From assembly GCF_937616625.2 (NCBI RefSeq), contig NC_065576.1:33382628-33446627 (forward strand): a stretch of DNA of 64,000 nt, in the 5' to 3' direction. Position numbers and translations under genes: made by a program. Source of the DNA: Mercurialis annua. Taxonomy: Eukaryota; Streptophyta; Magnoliopsida; Malpighiales; Euphorbiaceae. The notes under the pieces are model-generated. The model saw nothing but the letters and a program-made list of their open reading frames with translations. It had not been told where the DNA came from and did no database searches. Below are positions 1-12,299 of the stretch, in pieces (position 1 is the stretch's first letter; the number at the start of each line of letters is the position of its first letter).

Positions 1-1599
1 TATTTGAAGTTTATGGACATGAGTTTGGCGCGAATGGTGTTTGATAGAATGCCTAAGAGAGATTCGACGTCTTGGAATACCATGATTTCAGGTTATGTAA
101 AGAATGGGAAACCAGAAGAGGGTTTGGCTATTTTTGATTTAGCGAAGCGAACGGGGTTGGTTGCTGATGATGCGACTCTGATCGGTCTTCTTAGTATATG
201 TGCAGAACTAGTTGCAGTGAAGCTGGGGAAAGCAGTACATGGTTATGTTTTTCGAAATAGGTATGCGGTTGTATGTAATAATTTTTTGATGAATTCTCTT
301 ATTGAGATGTATTGTAAATGTAATTCTATGGTAGATGCAAGAAGATTATTCGAGAAAATGGAATTGAAAGATACTGTATCATGGAATTCGTTGATTTCTG
401 GCTATGCACGAAATGCAGAGGCTTTTGAAAGCTTAAGGCTTTTTTGTCGACTGGTTTTGGAAGGAACCAAGCCTGATCAAATAACCTTTATTATTGTGCT
501 TGGAGCATGCCATCAAGTCACAGCATTTCAGTTTGGCATGTCTGTTCACTCCTGCCTTGCTAAGAAAGGATTTGGTGCAACCATTGTTGTGGGAACAGCC
601 CTTATCGATATGTATGTTAAATGTGGAGCTTTAGCTTGTGCACATCATGTTTTTGAAGAGATTCCTAGAAAAAATTTGGTATGTTGGAGCGCTATGATTT
701 CTGGATATGGCATTCATGGAATGGGAAGAGATGCTATCTCACTTTTTCATGAAATGCTTGAGAACAATATCTGTCCAGATGAGGGTGTTCTTACGTCAGT
801 TTTGTCAGCTTGTAGCCATACAGGTTTGGTTTCTGAAGGTAAAAAAATCTTCCATAGAATGACAACAAATTATAATGTGAGTCCTGTACTTGCTCACTAT
901 TCATGTTTGGTGGATCTTCTAGGTCGAGCAGGGTATTTAGATGAAGCATTTGAGCTTATTGATAGCATGATAGTTAATCCCTCCTGTGATATATGGGCTG
1001 CACTCCTTAATGCTTGCCGATTACATCGAAATATTGATTTAGCAGAAATCTCTGCAGAAAAACTTTTTGAGTTGAATCCAAGACAGGTAGGTGGTTACAT
1101 TTGCCTATCCAATATGTATGCTGCTGAGAAAAGATGGGATGATGTGGAAAGGATTAGAGCATTGATGAGACAGAAGGGGCTAACGAAATCGGCAGGCTGC
1201 AGCTTTGTTGAGTTAAACAAGACAGTTCATCGGTTCCTAGTTGGAGATAAATCACATCCGCAAATGGAAAATATAAACTCAAAGTTAAAGCACTTGAATC
1301 AGCTACTCAAGGAGGCTGGATACAAGCCTGATACAAGCTCAGTGTTCTATAATGTTGACGAAGAAACAAAAGAGAAGATGCTTTGGGATCACAGTGAAAG
1401 ATTGGCTATTGCCTTCGCTCTTATTAATACAGGTTCCAAGACCACTATAAGAATCACAAAGAACCTTCGTGTTTGTGGAGATTGTCACATTGTAATAAAA
1501 TTGATCTCTAAGCTCTTGCATCGAGAAATCATCATGCGAGATATCCGCAGGTTCCACCATTTCAAAGATGGTTTATGTTCCTGTGGTGATTACTGGTAA
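1..1599 (+). CDS. Pentatricopeptide repeat protein, PLS-DYW subclass (5' end outside window)
   Basis: The frame is open from the window edge to a TAA at 1597-1599, so the N-terminus is missing and the visible part is about 532 residues. It holds repeated PPR units (for example DTVSWNSLISGYARN, NLVCWSAMISGYGIHG, SPVLAHYSCLVDLLGRAGYLDEA spread over residues 1-340), then the E/E+ region and a complete DYW domain. The deaminase-like zinc signature HSE is at about residues 463-465 with CGDCH at 491-495, and the protein ends in CGDYW. Proteins of this family bind organellar RNA and the DYW domain carries out C-to-U editing in chloroplasts or mitochondria. The target organelle and editing site cannot be told because the N-terminus is missing. 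No intron is seen, as is usual for the family. It converges on the beta-amylase gene, with 149 bp between the two stop codons. Confidence 0.95.
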   Translation, partial: YLKFMDMSLARMVFDRMPKRDSTSWNTMISGYVKNGKPEEGLAIFDLAKRTGLVADDATLIGLLSICAELVAVKLGKAVHGYVFRNRYAVVCNNFLMNSLIEMYCKCNSMVDARRLFEKMELKDTVSWNSLISGYARNAEAFESLRLFCRLVLEGTKPDQITFIIVLGACHQVTAFQFGMSVHSCLAKKGFGATIVVGTALIDMYVKCGALACAHHVFEEIPRKNLVCWSAMISGYGIHGMGRDAISLFHEMLENNICPDEGVLTSVLSACSHTGLVSEGKKIFHRMTTNYNVSPVLAHYSCLVDLLGRAGYLDEAFELIDSMIVNPSCDIWAALLNACRLHRNIDLAEISAEKLFELNPRQVGGYICLSNMYAAEKRWDDVERIRALMRQKGLTKSAGCSFVELNKTVHRFLVGDKSHPQMENINSKLKHLNQLLKEAGYKPDTSSVFYNVDEETKEKMLWDHSERLAIAFALINTGSKTTIRITKNLRVCGDCHIVIKLISKLLHREIIMRDIRRFHHFKDGLCSCGDYW

Positions 1600-1748
1600 C
1601 TGATTATTAATCAAAAGGCTATTCTCATTTCAAAGCAGGTATGGATAAGGAAAATTCTTTTATTCAAACATAATATTGTAGAAATTTGTAATACAGCTTT
1701 CAAAAGGCATTTTTAGGATTTGAAAGTTCCTTTCCACAATTCCTATTT

Positions 1749-3930
<2,182 letters not shown>

Positions 3931-4017
3931 TTTGTTGAAGTAAGGTGATGAAGTTTGGGGTTTATAGGAGGAAAAATAAATTGCTATAATGAAATTGGAG
4001 ATACAGTGAAGCTTTCC

Positions 4018-4024
4018 TTTTATA
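4018..4024 (-). promoter_or_regulatory. Putative TATA box of the beta-amylase gene
   Basis: TATAAAA on the minus strand, within GCTATAAAAGG, 88 nt upstream of the beta-amylase ATG. This would place transcription start near 3990 and give a 5' UTR of about 60 nt. The MULE-type MITE at 4122-4509 lies directly upstream. Inference from position and motif only. Confidence 0.5.
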
Positions 4025-4121
4025 GCAAACTTTAAGGTAAAATTTAAGCTAAACTTATTTTGAGGTCCTTGTAATTTTATCTTTTTATTCATTCGATATT
4101 TTTTTTTAAAGTTTTGTTTTT

Positions 4122-4509
4122 GCTAAATCTATTTTGGGTCCCTAAATTATACGGTTTTCGTTCATTAGGTCTCTCAATTTCTATTTGGCTTCCTCATGTC
4201 CCTAAACTTTCGTTTTTTTGTTTCACCAGGTCCCTCAATTTTTATATGTTCTTCAGGTCCCTAACTTTCATTTTTGGTTCATTGGGCGTCTAAACTTTCG
4301 TTTTTTTAGTTCATTAAGTCCTTAAATGCCATTTAAGGACTTAATAAACTAAAAAATAAAAGTTAAAAGGTCTGGAAAATCAAATAGAAGTTGAGGGACC
4401 TGATGAATCAGAAAATTAAAATTTAGGGACTTGAGGAAGTCAAATAGAAGTTGAGGAAGCTGATAAACCAAAATAGTATAGTTTAGCAACCCCATAATGG
4501 GTTTAGTCT
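4122..4509. mobile_element. Foldback MITE, Mutator-like, about 390 bp
   Basis: The two halves are imperfect inverted copies of each other. The left arm starts GCTAAATCTATTTTGGG and the reverse complement of the right end starts AGACTAAACCCATTATGGG. The arms are built from a repeated GGTCCCTAAA/CCTCAATTTCTATTTG theme. Both sides carry the direct repeat TTTTGTTTTT (4112-4121 and 4510-4519), fitting the 9-10 bp duplication of Mutator-type elements, though it is low-complexity. No coding capacity. It sits about 100 bp upstream of the beta-amylase TATA box. Confidence 0.65.
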
Positions 4510-4519
4510 TTTTGTTTTT

Positions 4520-5645
4520 ATCTAGTAGTTGTACTTTATTTATTTTAAATTTTTAAGTCTATTTTTGGATGAAAAAAACAGTGTACACTACAATCGCCGT
4601 GAAACACGTTTGATGTTGAATTTGAAAAGGGACCAGATAAATAAAAGTTAAAAATATAAGGATCAGATAAACAAAAATTTGAAAGTATGTGGATTTATTG
4701 AAAAGAAAATCATAATTCATTAATCAAAATCCGTTTTATTATTTTCCACGTGGTAATAATAACGGAACTGAACACACCGCACAGTAATTCGGTCCACAAA
4801 AAGAACCATTAGATAAAATCTGCTAAATACATGGACTTGATAAATATAAAATTTTAAAAAAGAATTAGATAAATAAAAAGATAAAAATGTAAAAGGCTTT
4901 ATATAAATTTAGTTTAAAATTATTTGCATTAAATAGTGTGCACATGCTGTCTTATTTTTTTGCTGAGATAGGATTTAGAAGTGTCATTATCTTATTACTG
5001 CATTATATCTGCTGCTCTGATGCCACACACGTTGCTTTCTCTCCTTTTCTTATAGGAATGAGCACCCTTCTGCTCAAAATATTTTAAACGTTTTGAAAAG
5101 AGCACATCAATTTTTTAAATCGTCCGAATTGATAGGTCTGTTGAAATAAATTTGTATTTTTCATTAATTGTTTTAATTTCTATCATTTTGACAGAGTATA
5201 TTTTTGATAAATATTTTAAAATTAATTGAATCTCGATTAAGGTTATTCTAACCCAAAAAAAATTTAATCGATGATCTATTGAGATTAAGTGAGCTGTTTT
5301 ACCATTTGAACTAATTCATATAAAGTTGAGATTTTTTTTCTTCTTTTAAATGGAATTAACATTGATTTTTTATTAAAACATTATGACTCATAGATTCTAT
5401 CTGATTTTTAAACATTGCAAATTTCATTTTTGTATATGAAAAACAATTTTTTTTTAATTGTAAAAATAAATTTCTAATTGTAAAAATACCTTGGTAGAGG
5501 TCTTGTTTACCAGCCTTTCTGGCAAATTGACTAGGTCCGAACCAAGCGGCGACAACGGAGAATGCAGAGGCAATATTGCCAGGATCTACGAGACAGTAGG
5601 AGTCTGCTGGGAGTTCGCCAGTTGCGAAGAGAAGGACCTTTGAAC
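4520..5645. other. AT-rich spacer without a recognised gene
   Basis: No ORF with coding character, no RNA gene and no clear repeat boundary. The last 150 bases (from about 5490) become GC-richer and belong to the 3' flank of the PMD pseudogene. Confidence 0.5.
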
Positions 5646-7456
5646 CTAGTTGTTTTCATCGCCAGTTTGGTCATTGCCCGTTTGTGTATCGCCCCTTGAG
5701 GATGAATGAGCGCTTTGCGAAGGCATGGGGGCAGATTCCACTTCGGGCGGGTTTGATCGAACATATGTGATCCCCTTGGTTCTACCCGAGCTTTTTGGAC
5801 TTCGATTCCTTCTTGGAAGGTTTCTTAGTCGCTTGACGTTTTTGCTTCGCCTGTTTTGCCTCAGATCTTTTTCGCCCTCGCTGTCGAAGTTATCATTTTT
5901 TGCCATGATGGCACGCCCACTGTAAGAAAACCAAAGCATTAATAGGACGATATAAGAAAAAAGAGTGTTCTTTTTACCTGGTATCCTACTATAGCCAACT
6001 CGAACTAGTTCGGTTATGGCTTCGACATCGGAGGGACATCTGATGCCAGTGTATGATACACTCTCGTTGTCTATGTTCGGCTCCGATTTTTTTAAGTTTT
6101 TTCTTACTTTTTTTAATTGGGTTGACCGAAGACATATTACAACTAGTGACTGGTGGTTTTTTATACTTAAACGTAGGGCGAATGTTTGACACATAATACT
6201 CGTATGGGAAGGTATCTTATATCTATCTTCCCAGACCCTTTTCATTTTTTTTACTATAGTTGACCGAGCTATTCGCGTATGTTCTTGCATTTTATGGTTC
6301 ATATCAGGCCGATCAAGGGGGTCATACTTAAATTTATAGAAATGTTCAAATTTTGCTATCTCAAAAAGAAGAGTGAGGTTACCTGCGAATTTGGAACGTT
6401 TTGGGACCTGCAAAACAAACAAATCAGCGTGAGTAGGATTTCTTGACAAGTGGGGTAAAGAAAAATCATGAAAAGTGATAATTTCTTTGGGCAATAAGTC
6501 GAAATATGACTCGATGATTGAAGCCCACCAGCTTTCATTTTCAAGAGTACAACCAGGAGACTCATAAGGGCGAGAAAGATCAGGAATATGAGTTAGATAG
6601 GCTTTATTGAGGCGAATAAAGAACTCAAGGTCTGGGTAATTTTCGAGAAAAGGTCTATGGGTCCCGCGGTTATTGACGTAGAACAATAAAGGATAGATGA
6701 GCGAGCATAAATTCTCCTAGGTTGCATCGTCGACGTTCGGCAAGTGCAGCGGCGAGTGTAAAGCAGTCTTGGGTAACCCTGAAGGATGCATAGCACAAAT
6801 TTCGCCACAAAGACGGCGAGGAAGGCAACATGTTCTTTTTTATCGGGCTTGGTGAAGTTTTCGCCCATAAACAATTTGATGAATGGACCGTAGCTCCTTT
6901 GTGCCTTGGTCAGATCAAATATCAGAGTATCGGCGTCCATGTTTGGGGAGAAACGCTCGCGAACAACAAGGATGTTGAGAATGGCCGCTAAATCCAATAG
7001 AGTGACTGTCATACCGCCAAATTTGAAACAAAAACAATTGATCGTGCTAGACCAGAAGCGTGACGATCCCATAATATAGTTCTTAGCAATGGGCCGACTC
7101 GCCTTGCATAAATTGATCATGTTGTATATCCCGATATCGGCCCACAGCTTGCCGAAATAAAGTTTAAGTGTATTTACCCAGCTTTGATACCCGTGGTGTT
7201 CGATCGGCCAGTTCCTGAAGGTAGTGTTCACCCAGATTGAAGAGTGGTGAGGTAGAGAAAAGCGTGGTGGGCCTTCATCATGGAAAGGATAGGCTAGCTC
7301 GCACAGCTGACTACGCGAAGTAAGAATGGGATCGACACATAAATGGTTTTCGCAAGCATCGACATTTACTTTGAAGTCAGTGTTCGGAGCTGCAACACGG
7401 GTCTCGGCGATCTTGGCAGTAACCTGAGCGGCGAGTTGATCATTGGGAGGAGCCAT
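5646..7456 (-). pseudogene. Plant mobile domain (PMD) protein, TE-associated, frameshifted
   Basis: Reading on the minus strand starts at the ATG 7456 (MAPPNDQLAAQVTAKIAE). The first part holds the characteristic plant mobile domain (PF10536-type): a WVNTLKLYFGKLWADIGIYN segment and the hallmark GGMTVTLLDLAAILNILV. The frame is lost near 6785. The homologous reading continues in another frame through an in-frame TAG at about 6716-6718 and then runs 6686 to 5646, ending in a basic Ser/Arg-rich tail and QTGNDQTGDENN. PMD proteins occur in host genes such as MAIL1 and, far more often, inside transposons; the setting here suggests a transposon copy. A donor-like CTCTTG/GTAAGT near 7531 could belong to a 5' UTR intron. 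With a frameshift and a stop it is unlikely to make a full protein. Confidence 0.65.
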
Positions 7457-7817
7457 GATAGCTTCAGAAATTGTATCGGCCAATTAGTAAAGGAAAATGA
7501 GAAAAGTCAAGAAGAAAAATGGGTGATTACTTACCAAGAGTTTTTGAAATGTCAGAGAGCTGGAAGAGAGATAAAAGCTTTGAAAATCAAGAGAGTTTCG
7601 TAATGAGAAACTGATTTAGGAATTTTCTAATAAGGGGCAAAACCAAGATAACCGAAAAGTCATGGGGTTAATGCGTGACACCGTGGGGTGACAGCTCGTG
7701 CTGACATGGCACTGAGGGGCACCAAACCGTTTGATACGCTCAGGAGAGGCCGGGTTTCAGAAGGAAATGGGCTTCTATGGACCGAATAGAACAAGCCCAA
7801 AATTATTATTTCAGTTT

Positions 7818-8270
7818 TGTTGGGGGCATTGTTTACACCTGCCCAAAAAAGGATACGAGTCAGAGCATCGCGGGGGCTTATTTAGGATTCTAGGCCTAAT
7901 GAAAGCTTCTAGATTAGTTTTCTGATTTTTAGAAAAGAGTTTGGAACTCATTAGGATAGTTTCTCTTTGAGAATATTAGTTAGACTTAAATTAGGAGTCC
8001 TGGTTTTAGTAGAGCTATAAATAACTCAGAGCATTCATTATTATGTATCATCAATCAATTAATCAAAAACCAAACCCAATACTTTTTATCCCGCAATCCC
8101 CAAATTGTTTTAATTTAGGAGTATTTTTGATATTAATCTCGCCTGAGTTTTTTAACTCCCAGATTAATCCTGTTAGTTTATTTGGTTGAGTTTTTTAACC
8201 GATAAAGTCCCATGAATATCGTTTTGCAAGTGTGTTAAAAGCATTAGATCTCAGACCGATCCTATTAACA
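7818..8270 (+). mobile_element. Possible solo LTR or LTR-like promoter block
   Basis: Begins TGTTGGGGGCATTG, a common start for plant Ty3-type LTRs, and can be closed at a terminal ATTAACA at 8270. It contains a good TATA element (CTATAAATA near 8020) followed by an untranslated-looking leader. The flanks agttt (7813-7817) and aattt (8271-8275) match at four of five bases. No primer-binding site or second LTR was found, so the assignment is tentative. Confidence 0.35.
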
Positions 8271-8492
8271 AATTTAAAAACTCGAAATAAGAATACTTCA
8301 GGGCAAATAATTAGTTTAAGGTAAAATTATATTATAGTTAATATTTGTCAATTACATTTAATAAACGATAAGTAAAAAAAACATGGAATAAAATATAGGA
8401 TAAAAGAATGGGAAGTTGATAATATAATTATTAGTATTATTATTGAAAATTCAGAAATATATGCATACTATGACAAAAGGCAGAAAATTATA

Positions 8493-9401
8493 GGCCTAAT
8501 TATTTAAAAAAAACCCACCTTATAACATTTTTTCGTTTATATTCTGATTTAGGAAAAAGTTCATTTATACCCTACTTTTAATTTTTCGTTTTCAACTCTA
8601 CCCTAAAGTATTAAATTGAACTTTTTTTATTTAAAAAAAAGTTTAAAATAGTGCTTCATTTTTTAAACCTATATTCTAATTAGACTTTAATGTTATTAAT
8701 AATAAAAAAATACACTATTCTTTATAAAATTAAATTTATAATAATTATTAAATTTATATTAATTATCAATATTTTTTAAATGTAAAACCGTAAAAATATA
8801 TAATTTTTTTCTAATTTTTTTTTCGATTCTCCATTCGAAGGAGGAGCCCGCTGCTCCTCCTCCATGGAGGAGCACCACGTATCTGCCCCGTCTTCACATG
8901 GAAGGAGGAGCAGATCTGTGCTACTCCTTCACATAAGGAGCACTAATCTGCTCCTCCTTTAAAGGAGGAGCAAATCTGTGCTTCTCCTTCATAGAGGAGC
9001 AGGTCTGCTCCTTCTTTTGAGGGAGACGAAAAAAATTTAGCTTTTTTGTATAACAATTTGTAGTGGTGTATAAATTGAAAAAATGCATTTTTCGGAAGTA
9101 TTTTTTAATTTATTTTAGTTTTTTAATAAAAAAAATTTAAATATAATTAATTTTTTGGATTTATTTAAATATTTTTAAAGTTGAAGGACTTATTAGTATT
9201 TTTTCAAACAGAAAAAAGATGACATTTATTTAATTATTTTTAATGTTTATATCCTTTAATTAATTAAATTGTCAAAAAATAAAATTTTAGGTACAATTGA
9301 AAATGAAAAATCAAAAATAGGGAGTAAATGAATTTTTTCCTAGTTCAGGGTATAAACGAAAAAAATGTTATAAAATGAGGGTTTTTTTTAAGTAATTAGG
9401 C
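8493..9401. mobile_element. Foldback element A, Mutator-type, 9-bp TSD
   Basis: Terminal inverted repeats GGCCTAATTATTTAAAAAAAACCC (left; first 12 bases diagnostic) and the reverse complement of the right end AGCCTAATTACTTAAAAA extend inward as long imperfect arms. A perfect 9-bp direct duplication AAAATTATA flanks the element (8484-8492 and 9402-9410), the hallmark of Mutator-like insertion. No transposase ORF, so it is non-autonomous. The outer arms share a CCCTAAARTATTAAATTGAAC theme with elements B, C and D of this window. Confidence 0.75.
8834..9030. repeat. GGAGGAGCAG palindromic core of foldback A
   Basis: About 200 bp made of alternating AAGGAGGAGCAG and CTGCTCCTCC units, for example TCCTCCTTTAAAGGAGGAGC, forming several short hairpins. 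It is markedly more GC-rich than the AT-rich arms around it. A shorter core with the same unit lies in element D (54190-54290). Confidence 0.75.
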
Positions 9402-9543
9402 TAAAATTATATGAGAGGCTAGTAGAATTTTGTCACCATTGAAGATAAGAAATTGGTTTGTGTTGTTATTATTTGGGTTTTGTCATATTTGAAGGATGTG
9501 ATATGCAATGCAAAAATTATGGAAGATCAAGATATATATATAC

Positions 9544-9738
9544 CTGTAATTTGGTGGTGGAAAATATAGATGGCATAGCTTGAGGTTTTGTTGATATGGT
9601 ACGTCCACGTGTTTGCAGCTTTACAGCGTGGCTTGGCCATCTTCCACCTTCAACCCCATTAACTGATACAATATGCCTTACCTTCTCTGCCAATGCAATT
9701 GCTGTTGACTGTATAATGCTCGCCATGCAAGCATGCAT
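9544..9738 (-). other. Orphan exon-like ORF, function unknown
   Basis: A 65-codon open segment lies between a good acceptor (GATACAG ending at 9739) and a good donor (CAG/GTATAT at 9543), both in phase 0. The reading begins MHACMASIIQSTAIALAEK and ends STTKLQ. I do not recognise the protein. The Ala/Ser-rich start after the second Met could be a targeting peptide, but that is a guess. Foldback A ends only about 130 bp downstream in its reading direction, so a following exon may have been displaced. It could equally be a chance ORF. Confidence 0.3.
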
Positions 9739-10959
9739 CTGTATCGTTTTTAATAAATGTTAAGTAGATTAGCTCAAGCACGAAGCAGTGGAAAGCAAAA
9801 AAATATCAAACATAAAAGAGCATCTAAAAATTATTACAGAAAAAATTCACACAACGGAAAATATCATTTCCAATATGAGAAACCGTGATTTCTTATTCTA
9901 TTGAACTCTACTGCTTTTGCAAATGTAAATAAAAACCAAAGAATGAATATCCACTGACTCGTCTTCAAAAACACGTATTTTCTTTTATTTTTTGTTTGCT
10001 GAAATGATTAAAACCTTATATGGTCTGATTTCTGAAGTTTAAATGGAGTTCTGGTACAATATATATAATCGTAATGGTGCATGTTTTAAGTTGTGGTGCT
10101 TCTTGCTTTGCAAATTCCAATTCCTTCGGGTCAATTTCTTTATGTTTGTACTCATGCATGCCATTTGCTATCTTTCACTATAAGTGGGTAGTACCCATCT
10201 AAAATTTACACGACTTAAAATTAAAAGTGTATTAAGTTTTTTTAACTTCTATCTAAAATTTTACTACGCTAAAAACTATCACCTACTTTTTTTTCGCACC
10301 AGCAAATACTGTGGAGGATGTCGAATCTCAAGTAATAAATGGATTTTCGCTGATCCCGACCAACATGAGAAAGACACATTAAAAATATACGTAGAGTATA
10401 CGTTACTTTTGAAACTTTTTAGCTTTTATTTCTTCATTATTTGTCAAAAATACTCCATTTTTTAAAAACATTAATAAAAGATAGGTATAATACTTTAAAA
10501 AAATCCGACCTTTTAACCCCTTTTCGATCCTATCCTAACGTTGAATACTTATCAATTTAGCTTATTTCGCATTTTATCGTTTCAATTGTACCATAAAATA
10601 TTAAATTAACGTCTTTTTTATTTGGAAAACAAATTCGAAAACGTTCTTCATGTATATCATATATTAATTGTACATGTGTTAATTTATTTAGATTTAGTCA
10701 AATTAATTAAGAAATGTTATTAATTTGATTATGTTTTTTAGTTAGTTTTTAAAAACAAAAGAACTTATTTATACTTTTTTTAATGGAAATGTTAATTTTA
10801 TCTTTAAACATGGTTAATTGAATGCTTTCATCATTTAAATTACAAATATTTAAAAAAATAGAGTGTTATTGACTTTGTTTTTGTTCCATTGCCCTAGGCA
10901 TAATGCAACTTTTTGTGCGAAAATTTTGAGTAGCAGTTTCTTTTTGTCACTTTTTATAA
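9739..10959. other. Spacer with one truncated foldback arm
   Basis: No gene recognised. From about 10480 to 10630 there is a left-arm-like segment of the foldback family (TTCAATTGTACCATAAAATA then TTAAATTAACGTC), but no matching right arm was found. The rest is AT-rich and featureless. Confidence 0.45.
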
Positions 10960-10968
10960 AATTTTATG

Positions 10969-11480
10969 GCTAATCCCCTGAAAAACCCCCCACCTTTCAA
11001 CCCCCCTTCATTTGCACCCTCACCTTTCAAAATCTCCAATTTTACCCAAATTCCCACCTTTCATTTTCAATTGCACCCTAAAAGTATTAAATTAGCTCTT
11101 TTTCACTATAAAAAAGTTCAAATCGATAATTTATATTTTAATTCATATTCTAAATAGTCCTCAATGTTTAAATTTTAACAATAAAATCATATTTTCTAAA
11201 AATTTAAAAGTTAAATTTGTTTATATAAAATAGAAATCAATTAAAAATATCATTAAATATGGTTTTGTTGCCGAAATTTAAACATCAAGAACTATTTAGA
11301 ACATGAATTAAAATATAAAGTATCGATTCCAACTTTTTTTAGTGACAAAAGTCCAATTTAATATTTTTAGGGTGCAATTGAAAATGAAAGGTGATAATTT
11401 AGGTAAAATTGGAGATTTTGAAAGGTGAGGGTGCAAACGAAGGGGGGTTGAAAGGTGGGGGTTTTTTCAGGGGTTAAGCC
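10969..11480. mobile_element. Foldback element B, Mutator-type, 9-bp TSD
   Basis: Left end GGCTAATCCCCTGAAAAACC and reverse-complemented right end GGCTTAACCCCTGAAAAAAC are near-identical, and the arms pair almost along their whole length (both contain ACCTTTCAACCCCCC and CACCTTTCATTTTCAATTGC). A perfect 9-bp duplication AAATTTTAT flanks it (10960-10968, 11481-11489). 512 bp, non-coding, non-autonomous. Unlike A and D it lacks a GC-rich palindromic core. Confidence 0.8.
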
Positions 11481-11530
11481 AAATTTTATTCATAAAAAAA
11501 GCTATTATTCTAAATATTAATGATGTTTTT

Positions 11531-11676
11531 CTAAATATGGAAATTCATTAACTATATAAATTACACAAATAAATAAAGTACAATTCTTTTATTCAGAATA
11601 TTAATAAATATTTTCTAAATATAGCAATTCATTAACTACATAAATTACATAAATAAGTAAAGTACAATTCTTTCTT
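11531..11676. repeat. Tandem duplication, period 84 bp
   Basis: Two diverged copies of an AT-rich block starting CTAAATATGGAAATTCATTA (11531) and CTAAATATAGCAATTCATTA (11615). Non-coding. Confidence 0.7.
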
Positions 11677-11856
11677 AAATTGTAGATTCACATTTCCTTA
11701 AAAATCTTGATTATTATTACCAAAACTATATATTTTTTTAACAATTTACTAAATTTAAATAATAATGGGTTAAAGAGAAGATTCTGCGAATATAAAGAAA
11801 TAGATTCTTGTGTTTTGGTTTTATATAATAGTGTTTTAATTTTGGCTTAGTATCTT

Positions 11857-12299
11857 AAAACTAGTGACCTTTTATTTTTTTATCAATTGCATTTCGATGT
11901 TGAAAAATTGCCAATTTTATCCTATTTTATATTTTGAACTTTCAATTGCACCCTAAATTTAAAATTCTAGATGATTTTATTACTAAAAGAATGAAAATAT
12001 TCAAAACAACTAAATTTAAGTGCAATATTATATTTTTTTCTAATTGAATATATTCAAACAAGTCCTTTTAAAAGAAATTCAAATAAATTCTAAGTGAGAA
12101 TTCAATTAAATATATAATTAATTTAAAATCGAACAGCTGCCGCTCTCGGACTTGCTGCCGCCGTTTTCCGACCGAATCCATCTTTCCAATGGAAGATGAG
12201 CTCTGCAACTCGTCTTCCATAGGGAAGACGCGATATACAACTTTTCTTTTATGAAAGACGAGCATCTCGTCTTCTCCATGGAAGACGAACTTTGCACCT
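11857..12299. mobile_element. Foldback element C, left part (split by the LTR nest)
   Basis: The left arm contains CTTTCAATTGCACCCTAAAT, shared with element B, then a core of GTCTTCCATGGAAGAC-type palindromes (12160-12299). The core stops at the CACCT target duplication of the Athila-like element and resumes at 36380 with the same GTCTTCCATG units. Its outer termini and target duplication could not be fixed. Confidence 0.6.

Noticed and set aside
5920..5977. 58-bp intron in the PMD gene (GTAAAAAG...TTACAG)
   Set aside because: Shorter than usual plant introns and not a multiple of three; the unspliced frame is open across it.
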